This document shows positions 24,710 to 31,754 of a stretch of DNA of 64,000 nt, piece by piece (positions within the stretch are counted from its first letter, which is position 1; each line of letters opens with the position of its first letter). The position numbers and the translations under genes are program-made. This DNA comes from Agrococcus terreus (GTDB lineage: Bacteria > Actinomycetota > Actinomycetes > Actinomycetales > Microbacteriaceae): assembly GCF_014645235.1 (NCBI RefSeq), contig NZ_BMLM01000001.1:868001-932000 (forward strand), written 5' to 3'. Under the pieces are notes generated by a model. It was not told where the DNA came from. It did no database searches and saw nothing but the letters and a program-made list of their open reading frames with translations.

Positions 24710-25762
24710 ATGCCCGAGAGCCTGAAGGTCGCCGTCGCGGTGAGCCTCGACGACGCATCCGCCGACCGCATCCGCGAGCTGGAGCCCCGCGTTGAGCTCC
24801 TGCGCGACCCCGCGCTCACCGCCCCGTGGCGCTGGGACGGCGACTGGGAGGGCGAGCCCGGCTTCGCGCGCACGCCCGAGCAGCAGGAGGCCTTCGACGC
24901 GCTCCTCGCGGATGCCGACGCGATCTTCGGCATCCCCGACGTCAGCCCCGCAGCGCTCGCCCGCGCCGTGCGCGCGAACGAGCGCCTCCGCTGGGTGCAC
25001 ACGACCGCCGCGGGCGGCGGCGGGCAGGTGAAGAAGGCCGAGCTGACGGAGGCCGAGCTCGAGCGCGTCGTCGTCACGACGAGCGCCGGCATGCACGCCT
25101 CCACGCTCGCCGAGTGGGCCGTCTTCGGCGTGCTCGCCGGCGCCAAGGACCTCCGCCAGCTCGAGGCCGACCAGGCCGAGCGGCACTGGGGCACGGGCCG
25201 CCGCCTCATGCGCCACGTGAGCGAGATGACCGTGCTCGTCGTGGGCCTCGGCGGCATCGGCAAGGTCGTCGCCGAGCGCTTCGCCGGCCTCGGCGCCACC
25301 GTCTGGGGCACCACCCGCAGCGGCGAGCCCGTCGACCACGTCGACCGCCTCGTGCCGATCGACGAGCTCGCGGCCGCCGCCGCCGAGGTCGACGCGATCG
25401 TCGTGACGCTGCCCGGCACCGAGCGCACCGAGGGGCTCGTCGGCGCCGAGGTGCTCGGCGCCGTCCGCCCCGACACGATCCTCGTGAACGTCGGCCGCGG
25501 CACCGTCGTCGACGAGCCCGCGCTGCTCGACGCCCTGCATGCGGGCCGCATCGGCTTCGCCGCGCTCGACGTCACCGCCGTCGAGCCGCTGCCCGCCGAG
25601 TCGCGCCTGTGGGCGCACCCGAGCGTGCTCATCAGCCCCCACACGGCCGCGCTCTCGCGCCAGGAGCCGCGCCGCATCGCCGAGCTCTTCGCCGCGAACG
25701 CCACGCGCCTCCTCGACGGCGAGCCGCTGCAGAACGTCATGTCGACGAAGGAGTTCTACTGA
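24710..25762 (+). CDS. D-isomer-specific 2-hydroxyacid dehydrogenase
   Basis: This 350-residue NAD(P)-dependent enzyme has VLVVGLGGIGKVVAERF (about residues 175-191) for the coenzyme. The catalytic Arg is in VNVGRGTVVDE (about 261-271) and the His in LISPHTAALS (about 308-317). The family reduces 2-keto acids such as 2-ketogluconate, glyoxylate or hydroxypyruvate to D-hydroxy acids. Downstream the SDR gene begins at TGATG, overlapping this stop by one base. Next to gluconate 5-dehydrogenase and idonate dehydrogenase, 2-ketogluconate (or 2,5-diketogluconate) reduction is a reasonable guess. Confidence 0.86.
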   Translation: MPESLKVAVAVSLDDASADRIRELEPRVELLRDPALTAPWRWDGDWEGEPGFARTPEQQEAFDALLADADAIFGIPDVSPAALARAVRANERLRWVHTTAAGGGGQVKKAELTEAELERVVVTTSAGMHASTLAEWAVFGVLAGAKDLRQLEADQAERHWGTGRRLMRHVSEMTVLVVGLGGIGKVVAERFAGLGATVWGTTRSGEPVDHVDRLVPIDELAAAAAEVDAIVVTLPGTERTEGLVGAEVLGAVRPDTILVNVGRGTVVDEPALLDALHAGRIGFAALDVTAVEPLPAESRLWAHPSVLISPHTAALSRQEPRRIAELFAANATRLLDGEPLQNVMSTKEFY

Positions 25763-26547
25763 TGCCCGAGGCGCCCACCGGCCCCGCCCTCTTCGACCTC
25801 GCCGGGCGCACCGCGCTCGTCACGGGCTCCAGCCAGGGCATCGGCCGCGCGCTCGCGCAGGGCCTCGCCGAGGCCGGCGCCACCGTCGTCGTCCACGGCC
25901 GCGACGCCGCCAAGGCGCAGCGCGCCGCCGACGAGATCACCGCCTCGACGGGCGTCGCCGCGCACGCCATCACGTTCGACGTGACGGATGCGGCGGCGGT
26001 CGACGCGGGGCTGACCGAGCTCGAGGCGCGCCTCGGCACGCCCGACATCCTCGTGAACAACGCCGGCATCCAGCGCCGCTCGCCCATCGCGGAGTTCGCC
26101 GACCAGGACTGGCACGACCTCGTCGCCACGAACCTCACGAGCGCCTTCCTGCTCTCGCGCCGCGTCGCGAAGGGCATGATCGCGCGCGGCTCGGGCCGCA
26201 TCGTCTCGATCGGCTCCGTGCAGTCGCAGCTCGCGCGCCCCTCCATCGCCCCGTACTCGGCGACGAAGGGGGCGATCGTCATGCTCACGAAGGGCCTGTG
26301 CGCCGACCTCGCGCCGCACGGCATCACCGCGAACGCGATCGCGCCCGGCTACTTCGCCACCGAGCTCACGCAGGCGCTCGTCGACGACGAGCAGTTCTCG
26401 GGCTGGGTGCGCGGCCGCACGCCCGCGGGCCGCTGGGGCGACGTGCGCGACCTCGTCGGCGCGCTCGTCTTCCTCGCCTCCGACGCCTCGGCGTTCGTGA
26501 ACGGCCAGACCCTCTACGTCGACGGCGGGATGACCGCGGTCGTCTGA
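25762..26547 (+). CDS. SDR-family dehydrogenase, probable gluconate 5-dehydrogenase
   Basis: This 261-residue short-chain dehydrogenase has TGSSQGIGRALAQGL (about residues 17-31), NNAGIQRRSPI (about 94-104), the catalytic Ser in SIGSVQSQ (about 148-155) and YSATK (about 165-169). VVVHGRDAAKAQ after the second strand suggests NADP use. NNAGIQRRxP and the C-terminal QTLYVDGGMTAVV are typical of gluconate 5-dehydrogenase (IdnO/Gno), which interconverts D-gluconate and 5-ketogluconate. The next gene encodes an idonate-type dehydrogenase, the usual partner. It overlaps the previous stop by one base. Confidence 0.87.
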   Translation: MPEAPTGPALFDLAGRTALVTGSSQGIGRALAQGLAEAGATVVVHGRDAAKAQRAADEITASTGVAAHAITFDVTDAAAVDAGLTELEARLGTPDILVNNAGIQRRSPIAEFADQDWHDLVATNLTSAFLLSRRVAKGMIARGSGRIVSIGSVQSQLARPSIAPYSATKGAIVMLTKGLCADLAPHGITANAIAPGYFATELTQALVDDEQFSGWVRGRTPAGRWGDVRDLVGALVFLASDASAFVNGQTLYVDGGMTAVV

Positions 26548-26626
26548 CGACACGCCGCGTCCCGCCCGGGGCGCCTAGGCTCTCAGCAGGGCGACGCCGT
26601 CGGCGCGCCCACGGAAGGACGACCCG

Positions 26627-27682
26627 ATGACCGCGGCACAGCAGCCCAACCTCGCGATCGTGGCCCACGGCAAGGACGATGTGCGCATCGAGGAGCTCGC
26701 CGAGCCCGCGCCCGCCCCCGACGAGGCGGTCGTCGCCGTCCGCTTCGGCGGCGTCTGCGGCTCCGACCTCCACTACTGGCGCCACGGCGCCGCGGGGGAG
26801 TCGATCCTCCGCGAGCCGATGGTGCTCGGCCACGAGGTGGTCGGCGAGGTGCTGCATGCCGCCGCCGACGGCTCCGGCCCGGCCGCCGGCACGCGCGTCG
26901 CGGTGCACCCGGCGACGCCCATCGACGACGGCTCGGCGCCGTTCCCCGCCGACAGCCCCAACCTCAGCCCCGCCGGCACCTACCTCGGCTCGGCCGCCCG
27001 CATGCCGCACACCGCCGGCGCGTTCGCGCGCCGCGTGGCGCTGCCCTCGCGGATGCTGCGCACGCTGCCCGACGGCCTCGACCTCCGTACCGCGGCGCTC
27101 GTCGAGCCCGCCGCGGTCGCGTGGCACGGCGTCGGCCGCGCCGGCGACGTCGCCGGGAAGCGGGTGCTCGTCGTCGGCGCCGGCCCGATCGGCGCGCTCG
27201 CCGTCGCCGTCGCCGTGCACCACGGCGCCGCCGAGGTCATCGCCACCGACCTCCACGACCTCCCCCGCGAGGTCGCCGCGAAGGTGGGCGCCGCCCGCAC
27301 GATCGACGCGCGCGACGAGGCGGCGATCGCAGCGGTCCACGCCGACGTCGTCATCGAGTCGTCCGGCACCGTCCCGGGCCTCGCCTCGGCCATCCGCGGC
27401 GTCGCCCGCGGCGGCACCGTCGTCATGCTCGGCCTGCAGCGCTCCGGCGAGGTGCCGGTGCTCGCGTCCCTCGCCATCACGCGCGAGCTGACGCTCGTCG
27501 GCTCGTTCCGCTTCAACGACGAGATCGACGACGTCATCGCCGCCCTCGCCGACGGCTCGCTGGCCGTCGACCCCGTCATCACGCACGTCGCGCCCGTCGC
27601 GGACGCGCTCGAGGCCTTCGCCACCGCCGGCGACGCGAGCGCCTCGTCGAAGGTGCTCATCGACCTCCAGGAGGCATCATGA
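26627..27682 (+). CDS. L-idonate 5-dehydrogenase-like zinc-type alcohol dehydrogenase
   Basis: This 351-residue medium-chain dehydrogenase keeps the catalytic zinc site: Cys in GGVCGSDLHYWRHG (about residues 43-56), His-Glu in VLGHEVVGEV (about 66-75) and Glu in LVEPAAVAWHG (about 158-168). The coenzyme motif is VLVVGAGPIGALAVAV (about 180-195). It aligns end to end with E. coli IdnD, including MVLGHEV and SFRF. The four-cysteine lobe that holds structural zinc in IdnD is replaced here by a Cys-free stretch (about 92-112, TPIDDGSAPFPADSP). It probably converts L-idonate to 5-ketogluconate. TAGGCT at about 26575 may mark its own promoter. gntK overlaps its end by 4 bases. Confidence 0.85.
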   Translation: MTAAQQPNLAIVAHGKDDVRIEELAEPAPAPDEAVVAVRFGGVCGSDLHYWRHGAAGESILREPMVLGHEVVGEVLHAAADGSGPAAGTRVAVHPATPIDDGSAPFPADSPNLSPAGTYLGSAARMPHTAGAFARRVALPSRMLRTLPDGLDLRTAALVEPAAVAWHGVGRAGDVAGKRVLVVGAGPIGALAVAVAVHHGAAEVIATDLHDLPREVAAKVGAARTIDARDEAAIAAVHADVVIESSGTVPGLASAIRGVARGGTVVMLGLQRSGEVPVLASLAITRELTLVGSFRFNDEIDDVIAALADGSLAVDPVITHVAPVADALEAFATAGDASASSKVLIDLQEAS

Positions 27683-28263
27683 CCGAGCTGCGCTACCCGT
27701 CCATGATCATCATGGGCGTCCAGGGATCCGGGAAGTCGACGATCGGCGCCGCGCTCGCCGAGCGGCTGAACATCACGTTCATCGACGGCGACGACCTGCA
27801 CCCGGTCGCGAACAAGGAGAAGATGCGCGAGGGGCACCCGCTCACCGACGAGGACCGCGTGCCGTGGCTCAAGGTGATCGGCGAGACCATCGCCGAGGGC
27901 CGCCGCGAGGGCCGCATCACGATCGTCGCGTGCTCGGCCCTCAAGCGCTGGTACCGCGAGCTGCTGCGCTCGAGCGAGCCCGACCTGGTCTTCGTGCACC
28001 TCGCGGGCGAGAAGGGCCTCATCGCCGACCGCCTCGCGCACCGCGACCACGAGTACATGCCGACGACGCTCCTCGACAGCCAGATCGACACGCTCGAGCC
28101 GCTCGCCGACCACGAGCGCGGGATCGTCATCTCGGTCGAGCAGACGCCCGCCGCGATCGTCGACGAGGTCACCCGCATCCTCATCGCGCGCGCCTCCGGC
28201 CGCCCGGTCGAGCCCGGCGAGGGCGCGACCCTCACGGGCGCCATCGACCTGCCCGGCCGCTGA
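27679..28263 (+). CDS. gntK: Gluconokinase
   Basis: This 194-residue enzyme phosphorylates D-gluconate to 6-phosphogluconate. The P-loop is MGVQGSGKSTIG (about residues 12-23), with FIDGDDLHP (about 34-42) and the conserved LTDEDRVPWL (about 55-64) and CSALKRWYRELLR segments of the thermoresistant gluconokinase family. The C-terminus is about 15 residues longer than the E. coli enzyme. Its ATG overlaps the idnD-like stop (ATGA), so it is translationally coupled. The product feeds gnd at 16869-18311. Confidence 0.95.
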   Translation: MTELRYPSMIIMGVQGSGKSTIGAALAERLNITFIDGDDLHPVANKEKMREGHPLTDEDRVPWLKVIGETIAEGRREGRITIVACSALKRWYRELLRSSEPDLVFVHLAGEKGLIADRLAHRDHEYMPTTLLDSQIDTLEPLADHERGIVISVEQTPAAIVDEVTRILIARASGRPVEPGEGATLTGAIDLPGR

Positions 28264-28283
28264 TCCCCGACCGCTGATCCCCG
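28257..28283 (+). repeat. Short tandem duplication at the gntK stop codon
   Basis: CCGCTGATCCCCG at 28257-28269, which contains the gntK TGA, is repeated exactly at 28271-28283 after one A. This looks like a recent 14-base tandem duplication. The second copy is followed by GGGGTCGG, which can pair with upstream CCGACC to form a small hairpin. It lies 60 bases before the permease gene. Confidence 0.6.
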
Positions 28284-28343
28284 GGGTCGGCCACGAGCCG
28301 CCCCGCCACCTCCCTCCGCACCACAGACACAGGAGTCACGACC

Positions 28344-29753
28344 ATGGATGACCTCGTCCTCAACTGGGACCTCGGCACAGGAGGGCTGCTGCTGCTCGCG
28401 GCGGGCGCGATCGCGCTCCTCCTCGTGCTCATCATGGCCTTCAAGATCCACGCGTTCCTCGCGCTCATGATCACGAGCCTGCTGACGGCCGTCGCCGCCG
28501 GCATCCCCTTCAACCGGCTCATCGAGGCCATCTCGTTCGGGTTCAACCCGACGCTCGGCTCCGTCATGCTGCTCGTCGCGCTCGGCGCGATGCTCGGCCG
28601 CATGATCGAGACCTCGGGCGGCGCGCGCGTGCTCACCGACAAGCTGATCGCGCGCTTCGGCGAGCAGCGCGCCGCGATGGCGGTCGGCGTCGCGAGCCTC
28701 CTCATGGGCTTCCCGATCTTCTTCGACGCGGGCCTGGTCGTGATGATGCCGATCATCTACGCCGTCGCGCGCCGCCTGGGCGGCTCGCTGCTGACCGTCG
28801 CCTTCCCGGCCGCGCTCGCGTTCAGCTCGATGCACATCTTCGTGCCGCCGCACCCCGGCCCGGTCTCGGCGTCCGCGATCCTCGGCGCCGACGTGGGCCT
28901 CGTGCTCATCCTCGGCCTCGTCGTGGCGCTGCCCGTCTGGTACCTCGTGGGCGTGCTCTACGGCGGCTGGGTCGGCCGCCGCTACGACGTCGGCGTGCCG
29001 ACGATCCTCGACGGCTCGAAGGACGATCACGAGGAGATGGAGTCGAACCCCGCGTTCGGCAAGATCGTCTTCCTGCTCGTGCTGCCGCTCATCCTCATCC
29101 TGCTGAACACGGGCCTCAACATGTTCGCCTCGACGCAGGCCGACCCGGACGCGTTCAAGGCGGAGCCGGTCGTCGCGATCCTGCGCACGCTCGGCGAGAC
29201 GCCGGTCGCGCTGCTCCTCACGGTGCTCGTGTCGTTCTGGCTGCTCGGCTGGGGCATGGGCAAGAAGGGCTCGCTCATCGACAAGGTGGCCGACAGCGCC
29301 CTCGGCCCCATCTGCTCGGTCGTGCTCGTCACCGGCGCCGGCGGCATGTTCGGCGGCGTGCTCCGCGTCACCGGCATCGGCGACGCCATCGCCGACTCGC
29401 TCAACTCGATCGGCATGCCGGTCATCCTCGCGGCCTTCCTCATCTCGCAGATCGTGCGCATCGCGCAGGGCTCGGCGACCGTGGCGCTCACGACCGCGGC
29501 CTCGCTCATGGCGGGCGTCGTCGTCGACGGCGGCTTCAACCCCGTCGAGGTCGCCGCGATCGTGCTCGCGACGGCGGCCGGCTCGGTCGGCTTCAGCCAC
29601 GTGAACGACTCGGGCTTCTGGCTGGTCTCGAAGTTCTTCGGCCTCGACGTGAAGACGACGCTGAAGACCTGGACCGTCGCGCAGGGCCTCATGGCCATCG
29701 TCGGCTTCGCGATCTCGGTCGTGATCTACCTGGTGGGCGGCCTGCTGGGCTAG
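28344..29753 (+). CDS. GntP-family gluconate:H+ symporter
   Basis: This 469-residue membrane protein has 12-14 hydrophobic segments. Family features include GFPIFFDAGLVVMMPIIY (about residues 129-146), SSMHIFVPPHPGPVSAS (about 164-180, re-entrant loop), and the C-terminal SVGFSHVNDSGFWLVSKFF. The family imports gluconate, and some members idonate or other hydroxy acids, with protons. A good AGGAG site precedes the ATG. It closes the sugar-acid cluster and is followed by a clear terminator. Together with gluconokinase it gives a complete gluconate uptake pair. Confidence 0.93.
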   Translation: MDDLVLNWDLGTGGLLLLAAGAIALLLVLIMAFKIHAFLALMITSLLTAVAAGIPFNRLIEAISFGFNPTLGSVMLLVALGAMLGRMIETSGGARVLTDKLIARFGEQRAAMAVGVASLLMGFPIFFDAGLVVMMPIIYAVARRLGGSLLTVAFPAALAFSSMHIFVPPHPGPVSASAILGADVGLVLILGLVVALPVWYLVGVLYGGWVGRRYDVGVPTILDGSKDDHEEMESNPAFGKIVFLLVLPLILILLNTGLNMFASTQADPDAFKAEPVVAILRTLGETPVALLLTVLVSFWLLGWGMGKKGSLIDKVADSALGPICSVVLVTGAGGMFGGVLRVTGIGDAIADSLNSIGMPVILAAFLISQIVRIAQGSATVALTTAASLMAGVVVDGGFNPVEVAAIVLATAAGSVGFSHVNDSGFWLVSKFFGLDVKTTLKTWTVAQGLMAIVGFAISVVIYLVGGLLG

Positions 29754-29772
29754 CGCCGCACCGATCCACGAC

Positions 29773-29800
29773 GCGGCGGGTCCCCTCGGGGGCCCGCCGC
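29773..29800 (+). terminator. Terminator after the gluconate permease gene
   Basis: GCGGCGGGTCCC (29773-29784) pairs with GGGGCCCGCCGC (29789-29800), 12 bp with one G.T pair and a CTCG loop. It starts 20 bases after the gntP-like stop and ends before the rplY promoter region. Confidence 0.78.
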
Positions 29801-29830
29801 TCGCGTGTGGTGGCGGCCCGCGGGCGCTGG

Positions 29831-29967
29831 TAGCATCGGAGGCTGAACTTCGGCGAGGGATGCGCGAGCATCCGTGATCGACGCAGTGGCAGCAGGGGCC
29901 CCGTCCTCACGCGTCAGCGTTCGAGTCGACATCACCAACAGGCCCGCGGGCCACGAGGAGCATCACC
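29831..29967 (+). promoter_or_regulatory. rplY promoter and leader
   Basis: TAGCAT at 29831-29836 is a good -10 hexamer, predicting a leader of about 125 bases before rplY. The leader contains the hairpin GGATGC-GCGA-GCATCC (29858-29873). A long leader in front of a ribosomal protein gene could be a site for growth or autogenous control, but nothing here proves it. The start codon has CACGAGGAG upstream. Confidence 0.4.
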
Positions 29968-30618
29968 ATGAGCACCGACGACAACAAGCTCACGACCGAG
30001 ATCCGCGAGAGCTTCGGCAAGGGCGCGGCGCGCAAGCTGCGCGCCGTCGGCAAGGTCCCCGCGGTCCTGTACGGCCACGGCACCGAGCCGCAGCACCTCA
30101 CCGTGAACGCGCACGACGTGTTCATGCTCGTGCGCCGCACGAACGCGATCATCGACCTGCAGATCGAGGGCAAGAGCCAGCTCGCGCTCGTCAAGGACGT
30201 GCAGCGCAACCCCGTCCTCATGGGCGTCCCCGCCATCGAGCACCTCGACCTCGTCATCGTCCGCCGCGGCGAGAAGGTCACGGTCGACGTGCCCGTGCAC
30301 GTCGAGGGCGAGCCCGTCTCGGGCCTCATCGCCATCCAGGACGCCACGACCGTCTCGGTCGAGGTGGAGGCGCTCCACATCCCCGAGTCGTTCACCGTCT
30401 CGGTCGAGGGCCTCGAGGACGGCGCCCGCATCGTCGCGTCGGAGATCGAGCTGCCGGGGGGCGCCGAGCTCCTCACCGACGGCGAGACGCTCGTCGTCGC
30501 GGTCCAGGAGCCGCAGCTCCCGGCCGAGGACGAGGAGACCGAGGCCGCCGAGGGCGACGAGGCGGAGGCCGCCGAGGGCGACGCCGCCGAGGCCGCCGAG
30601 GGCGACTCGGCCGAGTAG
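29968..30618 (+). CDS. rplY: 50S ribosomal protein L25 / general stress protein Ctc
   Basis: This 216-residue protein is the long CTC form of L25. The N-terminal 5S rRNA-binding domain (IRESFGKGAARKLRAVGKVP, then VLYGHGTEPQHLTV) is followed by the Ctc beta-rich domain (about residues 95-185). The last 30 residues are an acidic low-complexity tail made of repeats of AAEGDEAE type, common in actinobacterial Ctc. It binds 5S rRNA in the central protuberance. pth follows after 18 bases, the normal order. In most actinobacteria rplY lies next to prs, which here is 24 kb upstream. Confidence 0.94.
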   Translation: MSTDDNKLTTEIRESFGKGAARKLRAVGKVPAVLYGHGTEPQHLTVNAHDVFMLVRRTNAIIDLQIEGKSQLALVKDVQRNPVLMGVPAIEHLDLVIVRRGEKVTVDVPVHVEGEPVSGLIAIQDATTVSVEVEALHIPESFTVSVEGLEDGARIVASEIELPGGAELLTDGETLVVAVQEPQLPAEDEETEAAEGDEAEAAEGDAAEAAEGDSAE

Positions 30619-30636
30619 TCCCCAGGACGCTCCGCA

Positions 30637-31215
30637 GTGGCGGACACGTGGCTCGTGGTCGGGCTCGGGAATCCCGGGCCCGACTACGCGCGCACGCGCC
30701 ACAACATCGGCCAGATGGTGCTCGCCGAGCTCGAGCGCCGCGCCGGCGCGAGCCCCAAGCGCCACGGCCGCGCCGAGGCGCTCGTCGCCGAGTCGCGCAT
30801 CATCGGCGGCCCGAAGGTGGTCACGGCCTTCCCGACCACCTACATGAACCGCTCCGGCGGTCCGGTGGCGAAGCTCATGGACTGGTTCGGCGTCGACGCC
30901 GACCACGTCGTCGTGCTCCACGACGAGCTCGACCTGCCGCTCGGCAGCGTCCGCCTCAAGCAGGGCGGCGGCCACGGCGGCCACAACGGGATGCGCGACA
31001 TCATCGCCGCGCGCGGCCCCGAGGTGCTGCGCGTGCGCCTCGGCATCGGCCGCCCGCCCGGCCGGCAGGACCCCGCCGACTTCGTCCTGAAGCCCTTCGC
31101 GAAGGTCGAGCAGGACGAGGTCGACCTCATGGTGCAGCTCGGCGCCGACGCCGTCGAGCGGATCATCGCCGAGGGCTTCCTCGCGGCGCAGCAGGGCATC
31201 CACGCGCCGTCCTGA
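30637..31215 (+). CDS. pth: Peptidyl-tRNA hydrolase
   Basis: This 192-residue enzyme releases tRNA from stalled peptidyl-tRNA. The catalytic set is visible: Asn12 in GLGNPGPDYARTRHNIG, His22 in the same segment, and Asp96 in VLHDELDLPLG. The stretch GGGHGGHNGMRDI (about residues 110-122) is also conserved. It starts with GTG at 30637, just after rplY, and is probably cotranscribed. Confidence 0.95.
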   Translation: MADTWLVVGLGNPGPDYARTRHNIGQMVLAELERRAGASPKRHGRAEALVAESRIIGGPKVVTAFPTTYMNRSGGPVAKLMDWFGVDADHVVVLHDELDLPLGSVRLKQGGGHGGHNGMRDIIAARGPEVLRVRLGIGRPPGRQDPADFVLKPFAKVEQDEVDLMVQLGADAVERIIAEGFLAAQQGIHAPS

Positions 31216-31280
31216 CGGCGCGACGCGGCCGCCCGCCCGAGCGGCGGCGCTACGATGGTCGTCGATCCGAAGGAGGGCCC

Positions 31281-31754
31281 GTGGGCCGAACGACACTGCG
31301 CGTCGCGAGCGTGCTCGTGGCTGCGCTCGTGCTCAGCGGCTGCGCAGGCGGTGACGCTCCGGAGGCGACGGAGCCCGCCGGCCCCAACGGCTACACGCTC
31401 GCCGCCGACCTGGCCGACGGCTACGGCCTCTGGTTCGATCGCGGGGCCGAGACCGGACTGACGGACCTCATCCTCGAGGACGCCGACGGGCGGACGGTCA
31501 ACTCCTGCCTGGGCACGGGTCCGCTGCTCTGCGTCGAGGGGCCCGACGAGGCCTACGGCGTGCTGGTCATCGCTCCCGAGGGTGCGGAGCGAGCCGTCAT
31601 GCACTGGTTCGGCCAGGACGTCGAGCTGACGCGGGGCGACGTGCAGGACCCGGAGGCGCCTCCCGTCTTCGGGGGCGTCATGCCGCCCTTCGAGCCCGGC
31701 GAGGGCTACCGGCTCGAGGTCTTCGACGGCTCCGGGGCCGTCGTGATGTCGTGA
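31281..31754 (+). CDS. Putative lipoprotein
   Basis: This 157-residue protein begins with a lipoprotein signal: basic GRTTLR, a hydrophobic core, and the lipobox LSGC with Cys at about residue 20. The mature part is acidic and has two further Cys (SCLGTGPLLCVEG) that may form a disulfide outside the cell. The GTG at 31281 has a strong AAGGAGG site, and TACGAT at about 31251 may be its -10. The stop overlaps the GTG of mfd (GTGA), so it shares an operon with the repair gene. Role unknown. Confidence 0.72.
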   Translation: MGRTTLRVASVLVAALVLSGCAGGDAPEATEPAGPNGYTLAADLADGYGLWFDRGAETGLTDLILEDADGRTVNSCLGTGPLLCVEGPDEAYGVLVIAPEGAERAVMHWFGQDVELTRGDVQDPEAPPVFGGVMPPFEPGEGYRLEVFDGSGAVVMS

